In this document: positions 1 through 9,626 of the stretch, one piece after another
Layout of the letters: every line of letters begins with the position of its first letter
How positions within the stretch are numbered: position 1 is the first letter of the stretch
Assembly: GCF_003664005.1 (NCBI RefSeq)
Contig: NZ_RCCJ01000001.1
Coordinates: 1,612,001 to 1,676,000 of the forward strand
DNA length: 64,000 nt
Origin: Hydrogenivirga caldilitoris
Lineage (GTDB): Bacteria; Aquificota; Aquificia; Aquificales; Aquificaceae
Direction: 5' to 3'
Made by a program: the position numbers and the translations under genes
Notes under the pieces: generated by a model
What the model was told of the DNA's origin: nothing
Database searches by the model: none
The model's input: only the letters and a program-made list of their open reading frames with translations

Positions 1-36
1 AAGTAGAGGAAAAGCTAAAACCATAAGACCTTCCAT
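1..36 (-). CDS. nuoL: NuoL2, complex I antiporter-like subunit (5' end only)
   Basis: Only the first 12 codons lie in the window. The start ATG is at 36-34 on the minus strand and the peptide reads MEGLMVLAFPLL, close to the start of the complete NuoL at 7695-9623 (MEGIFILLMPLF). It follows nuoK2 by 3 nt, exactly as nuoL1 follows nuoK1. This shows that the second nuo set continues to the left of the window. The call rests on the short N-terminal match plus gene order. Confidence 0.75.
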   Translation of the reverse strand, partial: MEGLMVLAFPLL

Positions 37-39
37 AAC

Positions 40-348
40 TTACCCCCTCATGTCCGTAATCTCATCGGTAGATTCCACATACCTGTATCTGAATATGGCG
101 ATGATTATACCCAAACCAACAGCCGCTTCAGCCGCGGCAAGAGCTATCACGAACAGGGCAAATATCTGCCCCTCAACCAAACCCATATGGGCATCTGCAC
201 CCACAAAGGCTACGTTGACAGCGTTCAGAGCAAGCTCCAAACTCATAAGGACGGTCACCAGGTTTCTGCGGGCGATGAGCCCTATCACCCCAAGACCAAA
301 GAGCACCATACTGACCACGAAGTAAGCTTCAACGGGTATCGTTTTCAT
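40..348 (-). CDS. nuoK: NADH-quinone oxidoreductase subunit K, second copy
   Basis: A 102-residue protein with three predicted membrane helices and the NuoK pattern: an early GxxGLIARRNLV segment, a buried glutamate in MSLELALNAVN and a second in AAAEAAVGLGI. Both glutamates are known to matter for proton translocation in NuoK. The gene overlaps the end of nuoJ2 by 20 nt and is followed 3 nt later by nuoL2. It is paralogous to the nuoK1 at 9627-9929, which is about the same length. Confidence 0.95.
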   Translation of the reverse strand: MKTIPVEAYFVVSMVLFGLGVIGLIARRNLVTVLMSLELALNAVNVAFVGADAHMGLVEGQIFALFVIALAAAEAAVGLGIIIAIFRYRYVESTDEITDMRG

Positions 349-862
349 AGGTCTGACTCTCCTTTCTTCCTATCAGTACCGCTCCTATCATGCCGATAAG
401 CAGAACAAGCGAAACCACCTCAAAGGCAAAAAAGTATTTGGTAAAAAGGATTGAACCCACAACCTCTGTGTTCCCAAACTTCTCTATAAAAGCCCTGAAC
501 TTCCCTTCTGGGGAAGCGGTTATTCCCAGCAGAAAAACTATAGCCATCTCAACGTAAAGAAGTATCACAAGGGGCAAAGACACAACACCCTCCATCCTGT
601 AATGGGTGCCTTTCTTTATAGCTTTTTCCCACGGAACGGCCGTTAGAACAAAAACATAAAAGACTGCTATGGCAACAGCGTATATGAGGAGCTGAAGAGC
701 ACCTACAAGCTCAGCCCCTGCAGTAAAGAATATACCTGCAACGGCTATAAGGGCTGAGAGAAGCCAGAGTATAACATATATTGGGTTTGTGAAGGTTATA
801 ACACCTATACCTGAGATTACAGCCCAAGCTGAGAATATTAAGAATATTATCAACCTTACCAT
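329..862 (-). CDS. nuoJ: NADH-quinone oxidoreductase subunit J, second copy
   Basis: A 177-residue polytopic membrane protein with about five hydrophobic segments. The third contains the conserved NuoJ signature (GAELVGALQLLIYAVAIAVFYVFVL, quoted only in part here: LQLLIYAVAIAVF) that carries the pi-bulge helix linked to complex I state changes. It overlaps nuoI2 upstream by 7 nt and nuoK2 downstream by 20 nt, so translation is probably coupled. The C-terminal IGRKE matches the end of NuoJ1 (LGRKEE). Confidence 0.93.
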   Translation of the reverse strand: MVRLIIFLIFSAWAVISGIGVITFTNPIYVILWLLSALIAVAGIFFTAGAELVGALQLLIYAVAIAVFYVFVLTAVPWEKAIKKGTHYRMEGVVSLPLVILLYVEMAIVFLLGITASPEGKFRAFIEKFGNTEVVGSILFTKYFFAFEVVSLVLLIGMIGAVLIGRKESQTYENDTR

Positions 863-1497
863 TCATGCCTCCCCCTGAACTCCAGTTTTGGCAACTTCAC
901 CTTGTTCTCATGCCAGAGTCTCTCCCTTTGGGAGTCATCTATCCATATCCTGTCCGGTTCACCTTCCCTTCTTGCCTGCCAGTCCCTGCCTATCTTCTCA
1001 AGAAGTTCAAGGTCAAGGATAGAGTCCTTCCTGGTATAACTTGCCGTTTCATGTATGTCTGTCTGATACAGGCAGTCAACGGGACATGCATCAACGCAGA
1101 AGCCACAGAAGGTGCATAACATAAGGTTCATATTGAATACGCTTACAACCCTCTTTCCGTTCTCAAGTTTTTTGCCCTCTATCTCAAACAACTGAGGCAC
1201 AGGACATGCACGCTTACAAAGCAAGCACACCACACATCTGCTCCTTCCTGGGATAACCTCTATACTGAACCTCTCTACCCACTCGTCATAGGCAGGCTGG
1301 GGTTCATTACCATCAACAACCTTATGGGCAAAGAAGCCCCTGAACCTCTTTGGAGGAGTAAGCTTCTCGTAAGGGTAATGGGTTGTTATGGTTTTGCTGA
1401 AGGCGTGCCTTATAGTAACGGACAAACCCTTTATAAAATCTATGAACAGCACTCTCTCCAGCCAAGTAAGAGGCTTTGCAGCCATACGCTTAATCAT
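856..1497 (-). CDS. nuoI: NADH-quinone oxidoreductase subunit I (two [4Fe-4S]), second copy
   Basis: A 213-residue ferredoxin-like subunit that carries clusters N6a and N6b toward NuoB. Two CxxCxxCxxxCP motifs are visible (RCVVCLLCKRACP and LCTFCGFCVDACP). The N-terminal stretch with FIDFIKGLSVTIRHAF is the amphipathic membrane-surface helix typical of NuoI. The start ATG at 1497 has GGAGG upstream. It lies between nuoH2 (4 nt away) and nuoJ2 (overlapping). The paralogue NuoI1 at 10402-11007 shares the same core with different linkers. Confidence 0.95.
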   Translation of the reverse strand: MIKRMAAKPLTWLERVLFIDFIKGLSVTIRHAFSKTITTHYPYEKLTPPKRFRGFFAHKVVDGNEPQPAYDEWVERFSIEVIPGRSRCVVCLLCKRACPVPQLFEIEGKKLENGKRVVSVFNMNLMLCTFCGFCVDACPVDCLYQTDIHETASYTRKDSILDLELLEKIGRDWQARREGEPDRIWIDDSQRERLWHENKVKLPKLEFRGRHEW

Positions 1498-1501
1498 TCC
1501 A

Positions 1502-2551
1502 TTACCTCCAAACTATCGGAGCAATTATAGCGGTTAGAACTATGTTTATCAAGGCTAAAGGCAGCATCACCTTCCAGGCTATCTCCGTAATCTGATCTAT
1601 CCTGTAACGGGGCAGTGTCCAGTGGAGCCAGAGTATAAAAAGGAATAGAAGCGTAACCTTAAGGAGAAACCAGACATACGGGGAGAAAGCTCCAAGAAAG
1701 AAAAGGGGGTCAACAAAACCAACGAAGGGTATGTTTATGGGAGACCAACCACCAAAGAAAAGCACCACAGCAATCGCAGATAGGGATAGGACTTCCACGT
1801 ACCACTCAACGAGGGGAAACAGTCCAAACTTCATACCTCCGTACTCAACGGTAAAACCAGTGACAAGTTCAGCTTCCGCCTCCTGTATGTCAAAGGGTAC
1901 CCTTCCTGTTTCGGCGAGCAGGGAAAATAAGAAAACCACAAAACCTATCGGCTCAACCCACACATACCAGAGGTTCTGCTCAATCTGACGCTCCACAATC
2001 TCATAGGTGGAAAGGGTCCCGGCTAATATAAGGGGACCCATCACCGCAAAGGTTATGGCAACTTCGTAAGATATTATTATTCCAGCCTTCCTCATAGAAC
2101 CTATCAGTGGATACTTGGAGTTTGAAGCCCACCCTGCTATGGCTATGGCGTAAACGGCAAGAGAGCCAAGACCAAAAACCAGAAGAAGCCCAACGTTAAC
2201 ATCGGTAAGGATAGGTTTTATCTGGTAACCGAAAAGCTCAAACTCAGGACCAAAGGGGACAACGGCAAATACCAGGGTTGCAGGCACAAGGGCAAGAACT
2301 ATCGCAAGGTTGTATAAAAACTTGTTCCCGTATCTGGGGAAAAGGTCTTCCTTGGTTATGAGCTTCAGTCCGTCTGCAAGGGGTTGGAGTAGCCCATGCC
2401 AACCGACAACCATCGGTCCTGGTCTCCTCTGTATGTGGGCGGCAACCTTCCTCTCAACCCACGTAAGGTAAGCGCCAACCCCAAGGACTATACCCAGAAT
2501 CACAAGTATCTTTATGAGAGCTATGATAATTCCTGCCACCACACTTTCCAT
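1502..2551 (-). CDS. nuoH: NADH-quinone oxidoreductase subunit H, second copy
   Basis: A subunit of about 349 residues and eight membrane helices that forms the quinone chamber with NuoD and NuoB. Recognisable segments are the N-terminal ERKVAAHIQRRPGP, the SNSKYPLIGSMRKA loop and the acidic TGRVPFDIQEAEAELV loop, all hallmarks of NuoH/ND1. The reading frame extends 11 codons further upstream into nuoCD2, but the ATG at 2551 has a strong AGGAGG just upstream, so I use that start. The paralogue NuoH1 is at 11004-12026. Confidence 0.95.
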   Translation of the reverse strand: MESVVAGIIIALIKILVILGIVLGVGAYLTWVERKVAAHIQRRPGPMVVGWHGLLQPLADGLKLITKEDLFPRYGNKFLYNLAIVLALVPATLVFAVVPFGPEFELFGYQIKPILTDVNVGLLLVFGLGSLAVYAIAIAGWASNSKYPLIGSMRKAGIIISYEVAITFAVMGPLILAGTLSTYEIVERQIEQNLWYVWVEPIGFVVFLFSLLAETGRVPFDIQEAEAELVTGFTVEYGGMKFGLFPLVEWYVEVLSLSAIAVVLFFGGWSPINIPFVGFVDPLFFLGAFSPYVWFLLKVTLLFLFILWLHWTLPRYRIDQITEIAWKVMLPLALINIVLTAIIAPIVWR

Positions 2552-2561
2552 AGAGCTCCTC

Positions 2562-4340
2562 CTATCTGTCTGTCTCTCCCACAACCGGGTCTATGCTTGC
2601 AAGTATGGTAACGGCGTCTGCTATAACTCTATCTTTCATTAAATATGGATATATGCTCAGGTTGTAGTAAGAAGGGGGTCTTACCTTAACCCTGTAGGGC
2701 TTGACACCCCCCATAGAGAAAACATAAAAACCGAGCTCACCCCTTGGATTCTCACCGGAGGAGTAAATTTCCCCAGTTGGAACCTTAAGTCCTATACCGT
2801 CTATAGTCAGCTTTATCTTTCTATCCTCAGGTGCCTCGGCAAAGAACGGGGCGTTTTCTGGGAGTTTCTCCAGTCTCGCAACGCATTGCTCTATAATCCT
2901 AACGCTCTGCCTCATCTCCTCCATACGTACCAGGTATCGGTCGTAGCAGTCCCCCACTTCTCCCACCGGGATGTCAAACTCAACCTCAGGATAGGCATCG
3001 TAAGGTTCAAACTTTCTCATATCATAGGGTATACCGGAACCCCTGATAACAGGACCGGTAACTCCATAGAAATAGGCATCCTCCGGAGATATGACTCCAA
3101 CCTCCTTGTTTCTCCTGAGCCATATCCTGTTCCTTGTGAGAATCCTCTCCCAGTCCTCCAGTTCCCTTGGGAACCTTCTTATAAAAGCCTTTATAACCTC
3201 AAGAGCACCCTCAGGAAGGTCCATACGTACACCGCCTACCCTAGGATAGGATATGGTAAGTCTGGCACCTGTGATGCCCTCAAGGATATCCATTATCTTC
3301 TCCCTCTCCTTGAAGGCGTAAAGGAATATGGTAAGAGCTCCTAGGTCAAGGGCATATGTCCCGAGCCACAGGAGGTGAGAATTTATCCTCTGGAGTTCGG
3401 ACATCATAGTCCTTATATACTTGGCTTTCTCCGGAACCTCCTCCTCTATACCAAGAAGCCTTTCTATAGCAACAACCCAAGCCTGATTGGAGCACAGAGC
3501 TGAGAGGTAATCCATCCTGTCGGTGTAAACCAGAAACTGGTTATACATTTCGTTCTCTGCAAGCTTTTCAACACCTCTGTGGAGCTGACCAAGTATCACG
3601 TCAGTCTGAACTATACGCTCCCCCTCAAGGTCAAAGAGGAACCACATAGTTCCATGAGTTCCGGGGTGCAGGGGTCCCCAGTTGAGAACTATCTGAGCTT
3701 TCTTCTTCAGCCTCTTTCTTTCTGTTATCTCCAAATCCTCAAGGGTAGGGACTATAGTGTGTCTACGCTCATAGTTCATAGTCCCCTCAAGCTTATCTCC
3801 CCATAGCACCTCATTTAAAGAGGGGAGATCCTGCTCTGGAAAACCCTCAAGGGGAAAGTCTTTCCTTAGAGGAAAGTAGGGGTAGGTGTCCCACATGAAG
3901 GCTCTCACTAAATTCTCGTGACCCTCATACTCTATCCCGAACATGTCATAGCATTCCCTTTCAGCCCACTTTCCGGCAAACCAGAGTTTTTCTATAGAGG
4001 GAAGAGTTCCTTCTGTCCTTGTTTTAACTATCACTCTCTCCCTTTTATCCACGTTGTAAAGTATGTAGAAGGCTTGAAACCTAGAAACCCTATCCTCAGG
4101 AAAAGCTATAAGGTTCTCCGAAACCGCATTCCTGAAGTCCTTTTCCTTTTCAAGGATGTCCTTTAAATCAACCACAGAGTGGTCTATGAACAGCTTGAAA
4201 CCCCTACTTTTAAGCTCCTTAAGGAGCTCTATAAGGTTGTCCTTCTTTATGTGAAGAGATGTCACGTTCCCAGACTCCACTCTAAGCTCTGGAAACTTTT
4301 GTTGGAGCTCCATAAAATGTTCAGTTCTTGCCCACGGCAT
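2562..4340 (-). CDS. nuoCD: Fused NADH-quinone oxidoreductase subunit C/D, second copy
   Basis: A protein of about 592 residues. Residues 1 to about 200 are NuoC (signature WAERECYDMFGIEYEGHENL near 130-150), and from about 215 onward it is NuoD, with the quinone-site loop GPLHPGTHGT and later IRTMMSELQRINSHLLWLG. The fusion is known from E. coli and other bacteria. The ATG at 4340 overlaps the nuoA2 stop (TGATG); a TTG one codon earlier is less likely. Compared with NuoCD1 it lacks an insertion of roughly 20 residues near the C-terminus. No nuoB lies between nuoA2 and this gene, unlike in the first set. Confidence 0.95.
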   Translation of the reverse strand: MPWARTEHFMELQQKFPELRVESGNVTSLHIKKDNLIELLKELKSRGFKLFIDHSVVDLKDILEKEKDFRNAVSENLIAFPEDRVSRFQAFYILYNVDKRERVIVKTRTEGTLPSIEKLWFAGKWAERECYDMFGIEYEGHENLVRAFMWDTYPYFPLRKDFPLEGFPEQDLPSLNEVLWGDKLEGTMNYERRHTIVPTLEDLEITERKRLKKKAQIVLNWGPLHPGTHGTMWFLFDLEGERIVQTDVILGQLHRGVEKLAENEMYNQFLVYTDRMDYLSALCSNQAWVVAIERLLGIEEEVPEKAKYIRTMMSELQRINSHLLWLGTYALDLGALTIFLYAFKEREKIMDILEGITGARLTISYPRVGGVRMDLPEGALEVIKAFIRRFPRELEDWERILTRNRIWLRRNKEVGVISPEDAYFYGVTGPVIRGSGIPYDMRKFEPYDAYPEVEFDIPVGEVGDCYDRYLVRMEEMRQSVRIIEQCVARLEKLPENAPFFAEAPEDRKIKLTIDGIGLKVPTGEIYSSGENPRGELGFYVFSMGGVKPYRVKVRPPSYYNLSIYPYLMKDRVIADAVTILASIDPVVGETDR

Positions 4341-4711
4341 CAAACTTCCTCCATTTCAAACTGCCAGTTCAGGGCTCCCTTCTTCCAGGCGTAAAGCAGT
4401 CCGTAGGTGAGTATGAGTATAAAAAGGAACATCTCTATGAAACCGAAGACACCAAGCCACCTGTAGACCACAGTCCACGGGAACAGGAAAGCAGCTTCTA
4501 TGTCAAATAAAAGAAGTAGCAATCCTAATAGATAGTACCCCTGATGGAAGGTAGTCTGGGCACTTTCATCGTAAAGGGGCACTCCGCACTCATAGGGATA
4601 GTCCTCGTACTCCTGAGGAGTCTTGGGACCAAATAGCCAGTTGAGGGATATCATAACCAGGGCTATGCCCAAAGTTATAACAAAGAAGAGCAAGAACCCT
4701 ATGTACTCCAT
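4340..4711 (-). CDS. nuoA: NADH-quinone oxidoreductase subunit A, second copy
   Basis: A 123-residue protein with three membrane helices and the conserved NuoA loop, seen as [23 protein letters not shown], whose first part (YECGVP) is diagnostic. It begins the second nuo set, 4 nt after the stop of nuoN. No promoter is evident in that gap, so the second set is probably read through from the first. It is paralogous to NuoA1 at 14385-14744. Confidence 0.95.
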   Translation of the reverse strand: MEYIGFLLFFVITLGIALVMISLNWLFGPKTPQEYEDYPYECGVPLYDESAQTTFHQGYYLLGLLLLLFDIEAAFLFPWTVVYRWLGVFGFIEMFLFILILTYGLLYAWKKGALNWQFEMEEV

Positions 4712-4715
4712 ACCT

Positions 4716-6182
4716 CTACCTCACAAAAAGCATACTCGCTGCAGGACTTAACAGCTGCCATATAACACCTGGCACCACTGCCAGCGCAACCGTCAAAAGG
4801 GTCAAAAACACCAAGGATACGAGTTCAGCGTAACTCTTACCCATAATGGTAACATTCTTTTCTCTATCCTTCATATACATGAGGACAATCAGTCTGACAT
4901 AATACCCTGTGGATATCGCCGTTGAGAGTATCATTATAAAGGCAAGCCACCAGAGCCCATCAAAGGATAGAGCCATGAAGACAAGGGCTTTTCCCACGAA
5001 ACCCACTGTCGGAGGCACTCCCAGTAGAGCAAACATATACACAAGGAAGGAGAAAGCCAGGTAAGGTAGGCTGAACCTGAGCCCCGAAAACTCTCTAATC
5101 TCATTGTTCCACCCTTCCGCCCGTTCAAGCATGGCAACCACAAAAAAGGAGCCTGCCGCCATAACCGTATATACCAGCAGAAAGTAAATAACAGCTTTGA
5201 GTCCTATCTCTTTTGTGACGGCAACCGCCGCTAAGATGTAACCTGAGTGAGCTATAGAAGAGTAGGCAAGGAGTCTTTTTATATCTCTCTGCACGAGAGC
5301 AACGAGGTTTCCATAGAGCATAGTTGCTGCAGCTATAACGCCAACCGTCAACATCCAGGCAACGGAGAACTTATCCTGAATCAGAGGCATTATCCTAACA
5401 ACAGGTATAAAGAAGACCAACTTTCCAACAGAAGCCATAAGTGCCGTCACGGGTGTAGGTGCTCCCTGATAGGCATCAGGAAGCCAAAAGTGGAAAGGAA
5501 CGGCACCTATCTTTATGGCAAACCCTATAAGGAAGAGAACAAGACCGAGTATGAGATAATGGTAATCTTGGCCAGAGTAGCTTAGGATACCTCTAAGGTC
5601 TATTGAGCCAGAGTATATGTACATGAACACAGCCCCATAGGATGCAAGAGCTATACTGAGTCCTCCTAGTATCAGGTATTTAAAAGCACCCTCCTTGGAT
5701 ATGAAGGAGCCTCTAAGGAGAGCTGTCAGTATGTAAAAACCTATAGAAACAAGCTCTAAAGAGACATAAATGATTATCAGGTTATAGGAAGAGGCAAGGA
5801 TCATAGCCCCTAAAAGGGTAAAGGCAAGCATATAGTAGAACTCCCCGTAAAAGGAGTTCTTCGCCTCATAGTACTTGTAAGAGAAGGCAAGAACGGTCAG
5901 GGTTATTATCAGAACAAAGACCTTCACAAGTATACCTAAGTAATCGTTGGTGAAGGTTCCGTAAAAGGTGTTGCCCTGAAACTGAATGGTTATACCCACC
6001 GACATGAGAGCTAAAACGTAACCGATAGCGCTCAGGGAGGGTAAGACCACTCTTTTGAGGCGGGTAGACAGCACAAGGTCTAAAGTAAAGAGCATAAAGG
6101 CTGTGATAAGAACTATAAGCTCAGGGAGGAAGAGCTCCAGTCTAGGTATACGTATGTCGCCCACAAGCTGTCCTATATCCAT
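4716..6182 (-). CDS. nuoN: NADH-quinone oxidoreductase subunit N
   Basis: A 488-residue antiporter-like membrane subunit with about 14 helices. The proton-path segments are visible: an early helix with YVSLELVSIGFYIL, KIGAVPFHFWLPDAYQGAPTP and the lysine/histidine-bearing RDIKRLLAYSSIAHSGY. It follows nuoM by 4 nt and is the last gene of the first nuo set. Start ATG at 6182. Confidence 0.95.
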   Translation of the reverse strand: MDIGQLVGDIRIPRLELFLPELIVLITAFMLFTLDLVLSTRLKRVVLPSLSAIGYVLALMSVGITIQFQGNTFYGTFTNDYLGILVKVFVLIITLTVLAFSYKYYEAKNSFYGEFYYMLAFTLLGAMILASSYNLIIIYVSLELVSIGFYILTALLRGSFISKEGAFKYLILGGLSIALASYGAVFMYIYSGSIDLRGILSYSGQDYHYLILGLVLFLIGFAIKIGAVPFHFWLPDAYQGAPTPVTALMASVGKLVFFIPVVRIMPLIQDKFSVAWMLTVGVIAAATMLYGNLVALVQRDIKRLLAYSSIAHSGYILAAVAVTKEIGLKAVIYFLLVYTVMAAGSFFVVAMLERAEGWNNEIREFSGLRFSLPYLAFSFLVYMFALLGVPPTVGFVGKALVFMALSFDGLWWLAFIMILSTAISTGYYVRLIVLMYMKDREKNVTIMGKSYAELVSLVFLTLLTVALAVVPGVIWQLLSPAASMLFVR

Positions 6183-6186
6183 ATCC

Positions 6187-7689
6187 TTACTCCAGACCTA
6201 ACAGGTTTTTAAGCACAAAGTTTATTGAGCCCTCAAACATATTAAAGAAGAGATGGGGAAAGAAACCCACCAGTAACATGGGCAAAACCAACATAACAAA
6301 AGATGCCAGCTTAAAACCCCTTATGTCAGTAAAATGTATGAGGATACTCTCTTCCCTAACATCCAGAAACAGAGTTTTTAGCATAAACAGGACGTAAGCC
6401 GCACTGAAAAAGCCACCCACAAGAACCAGCAATGCCAGGGAGTAAGAATATTCCCTAGCAGCAAGCATCGTAAGGAACTTGCCCCAAAAGGAAGAGCCTC
6501 CAGGCAGACCCATAGCGGCGAAAGAGGTTGTAGCCACGATTAGAGCAAACACCGGCATGAACTTGACCGAACCCCTGAGGTTCTCCATGTTGAAGGTGTG
6601 GAGCCTCCCATAGATAAACCCCGCTACCATAAAGAGAGAGGCACTGGTCATACCGTGGGCAAACATCTCTATAACCGAAGCCCTGAGCCCTTCATAGTTG
6701 AGCAAAAACATGGCGGTGACTACAAATCCCATATGGGATACAGAGGAGTATGCCACAAACCTCTTTATGTTGTTTTGAACTATAGTCATCCAGGAAGCGT
6801 AAATAATCGTGACTATACCAATCGCCACCATTAAGGGCATGAGTTTTATGGAAGCCTCTGGAAAGAGCCCTATGTTAAATCTCAAGAGAGCATAGGTGCC
6901 CATTTTAAGGAGTACCGCAGCGAGGACAACAGAACCTGCCGTAGGGGCTTCACCGTGAGCGTCTGGTAGCCATGTATGAAAGGGGACAAGAGGAGTTTTA
7001 ACTGCAAAGGCTATAAAGAACAACAGGAATAAAAATATCTCAAATCCCATAGGATAGGAGTTTTTCAGTAAGTCAAAATAGCTGAAGGAGAAGCTCCCCT
7101 TGTCCGTATAGTGGACCACAGCAACGGAGACGATACCTAAAAGCAGAAAGAGTGAAGAAACAAATATGTATATAAAGAACTTGTAAGCGGAATAAAGCCT
7201 GAGCTTGTAACCCCATACACCGATGGCAAAGAGCATAGGTATAAGGGTGAGCTCATAGAAAACGTAGAAGACGATAAGGTCAAAGCTTGCAAACACACCT
7301 ATAAGAAAACTTTCCGTCATTAAAAAGGCAAAGAAGTACTCCCTAAGCCTGAAATTTATCTGTTTGTCCCTTACAGACCAGACTATAGCCACCAGAGACA
7401 CTAAAGTTGTGAGCAGATACATGAGAAGGGAAAGCCCATCCAGCCCAAGGGACAACTTTATATTAAGCTCTTGAAGTATGACATATTCCTCGTAAAATTG
7501 AACAGCAGCACCCCTTGAGTAATCAAAGAGGTATATAACACACAAAGACAGAAGAAAGGTTATCCCAGAACCTATAAGGGAAAGAGGTTTGATAAACCTT
7601 TCATTAACAAAAACAAGTAAAAGAGAAAATAGAGCAGGGATGGCTATAGATAGACTCACAAAAGGAAAATCAGTTCTAACTATCTCCAT
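6187..7689 (-). CDS. nuoM: NADH-quinone oxidoreductase subunit M
   Basis: A 500-residue antiporter-like subunit with about 14 helices. Typical NuoM segments are FYVFYELTLIPMLFAIGVWG, VKTPLVPFHTWLPDAHGEAPT and QNNIKRFVAYSSVSHMGFV, which hold the conserved glutamate, lysine and histidine of the proton channel. It lies 5 nt after nuoL1 and 4 nt before nuoN. Length is normal for the family. Confidence 0.95.
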   Translation of the reverse strand: MEIVRTDFPFVSLSIAIPALFSLLLVFVNERFIKPLSLIGSGITFLLSLCVIYLFDYSRGAAVQFYEEYVILQELNIKLSLGLDGLSLLMYLLTTLVSLVAIVWSVRDKQINFRLREYFFAFLMTESFLIGVFASFDLIVFYVFYELTLIPMLFAIGVWGYKLRLYSAYKFFIYIFVSSLFLLLGIVSVAVVHYTDKGSFSFSYFDLLKNSYPMGFEIFLFLLFFIAFAVKTPLVPFHTWLPDAHGEAPTAGSVVLAAVLLKMGTYALLRFNIGLFPEASIKLMPLMVAIGIVTIIYASWMTIVQNNIKRFVAYSSVSHMGFVVTAMFLLNYEGLRASVIEMFAHGMTSASLFMVAGFIYGRLHTFNMENLRGSVKFMPVFALIVATTSFAAMGLPGGSSFWGKFLTMLAAREYSYSLALLVLVGGFFSAAYVLFMLKTLFLDVREESILIHFTDIRGFKLASFVMLVLPMLLVGFFPHLFFNMFEGSINFVLKNLLGLE

Positions 7690-7694
7690 TGCAG

Positions 7695-9623
7695 TTACCC
7701 CTTTAGCCTGTCAAGAGCATAAAGCATTATACCGAGCACAACTATAATTCCCACAAGCAGAAAGAGAACATAGTTGTTCAACAACCCTGTCTGGATATTC
7801 CTCAAAGCCCTTCCGGAGCGGAACATACTCAAAGCGAGCCAGTGAATGAATATATCTATTGACTTTATGTCAAAGGTCTTCCATACGTCCTTTGCAAATT
7901 TAAAAAACAGCCTATAGGTTGTATTTATAAAACCGTCTATTATCAACCTGTCCCCTACGGAGTAGGTAGCTTTAGAGAAAGCCATGTAACCTTTAGCGAT
8001 ACCCTTGTGGTAGAGCTTTTCCGTGAAAAACTGCTCCCTGAAGGTGACCCTAAAGGGTGAGAGGACCAAAGCCATACCCTCAGGTGATACAACTCGTCTA
8101 ACAAAGACTAAATAGGCTATGAGTATTCCCACAATACCGACAGCCACTGAGGTAACCGCCACATTAAGGTGAATATCTTTATGTTCACCTCCAACAGCGT
8201 GCATATACCAGCCCTCAAAAAATCCAGCCACAACCGCCATAACCCCTAACACAACCATAGGCACCGTCATAACAGCACCCACTTCCCTCGGCTCATGAGG
8301 GTCTATCCCCCTAAACCTCTCCTCCCCGTGAAATACCACAAACCCTTCCCTAAATATGTAGTACGCTGTCAAAAACGCTACCACTGTCCCAACTAAACCC
8401 CACACAAAGCTCGCCTCATAGTAACTGCCTATCAGCCTGTCCTTACTCCAAAACCCTGATAGGGGAAATATACCCGCAAGTGCCATCGCCCCTATCACAA
8501 AACTCGCATATGTCACCGGCATGTACTTCTTCAAACCCCCAAAGTTGTATATGTCATATAGCTTGTGGTGAAAGGCTGTTATCACTGACCCCGCAGCTAA
8601 AAACAAAAGTGCCTTGAAAAAGGCGTGGGTCGTCAGATGAAACATTGCACCACCTCTGTCACCTACCCCAAGAGCAAGAAACATGTACCCAAGCTGTGAC
8701 ATGGTGGAAAAGGCTATTATCTTCTTCATGTCCGTGTGAGAGGTGGCGGCAAGTGCCGCAAAGAGTGCTGTTAAACCCCCTATCACCGCCACTACCTTGA
8801 GAGTCTGTGGCGCTGCCTCAAACACCGGATACAGCCTCGCTACCATGTACACCCCAGCCGCTACCATGGTGGCTGCATGCAAAAGAGCTGAAACCGGTGT
8901 CGGACCAGCCATGGCGTTGGGTAGCCATGTGTGTAAGGGTAGTTGCCCCGATTTCCCAACCGCTCCACCAAAAAGTAGCAGGGTGGCTATACCTATCAAT
9001 GCCTTATCGGCTGTGTCAACCTTCCCAAATATCTCCACTATGTCCAAACTCTTGAACACCAAAAAGGTGGCTATTATCCCAAATATGAAAAGCCAGTCCC
9101 CTATCCTGTTCATTACAAAGGCTTCTAATGCCGCATTGGTTGCCTTCCTCTGCTGGTGGTAGTACCCTATGAGAAGATAAGAAGCTAATCCTACCCCTTC
9201 CCAGCCAAAAAATATACCAAGTAGATTGTCCGATAAAACTATAAGAAGCATGGCAAAGAGAAAAAGAGACAGATAGGCGTAAAACTTGTACACCCACTTG
9301 CCAAACTCGTCCTCCATGTAGCCTATTGAATACACAAATATAAGGGTGGCTACCAGTGTAACCACAGCAGCGGTTATTGATGAAAGAGCGTCAAAGTAAA
9401 AACCCACCGAGAGGGTGTAACCCTCAAGGGGTAAAAACTCGTAAAGTTTAACCTGTACCGGTGAGTGCAAGGCTCTATAAACCATATACAGGGAAAACAC
9501 AAAGGAAAAGGCTCCGCCAAGAACTGTTATTACCCCGCTCGCCCTGTCCCCTAACTGCCTCCCTAATAACCCGGTAACCAAAAAGGCAAAAAGCGGCATC
9601 AAAAGAATAAAAATCCCTTCCAT
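7695..9623 (-). CDS. nuoL: NADH-quinone oxidoreductase subunit L
   Basis: A 642-residue antiporter-like subunit. The conserved core is clear (FFGWEGVGLASYLLIGYY, GKSGQLPLHTWLPNAMAGPTP, DMKKIIAFSTMSQLGYM). A C-terminal stretch with a long amphipathic part and a final membrane helix corresponds to the lateral helix HL plus anchor. It follows nuoK1 by 3 nt. By eye, the part at roughly 8230-9600 uses more C-rich (on the plus strand) codons than the surrounding nuo genes; see findings. Confidence 0.95.
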   Translation of the reverse strand: MEGIFILLMPLFAFLVTGLLGRQLGDRASGVITVLGGAFSFVFSLYMVYRALHSPVQVKLYEFLPLEGYTLSVGFYFDALSSITAAVVTLVATLIFVYSIGYMEDEFGKWVYKFYAYLSLFLFAMLLIVLSDNLLGIFFGWEGVGLASYLLIGYYHQQRKATNAALEAFVMNRIGDWLFIFGIIATFLVFKSLDIVEIFGKVDTADKALIGIATLLLFGGAVGKSGQLPLHTWLPNAMAGPTPVSALLHAATMVAAGVYMVARLYPVFEAAPQTLKVVAVIGGLTALFAALAATSHTDMKKIIAFSTMSQLGYMFLALGVGDRGGAMFHLTTHAFFKALLFLAAGSVITAFHHKLYDIYNFGGLKKYMPVTYASFVIGAMALAGIFPLSGFWSKDRLIGSYYEASFVWGLVGTVVAFLTAYYIFREGFVVFHGEERFRGIDPHEPREVGAVMTVPMVVLGVMAVVAGFFEGWYMHAVGGEHKDIHLNVAVTSVAVGIVGILIAYLVFVRRVVSPEGMALVLSPFRVTFREQFFTEKLYHKGIAKGYMAFSKATYSVGDRLIIDGFINTTYRLFFKFAKDVWKTFDIKSIDIFIHWLALSMFRSGRALRNIQTGLLNNYVLFLLVGIIVVLGIMLYALDRLKG

Positions 9624-9626
9624 ACC

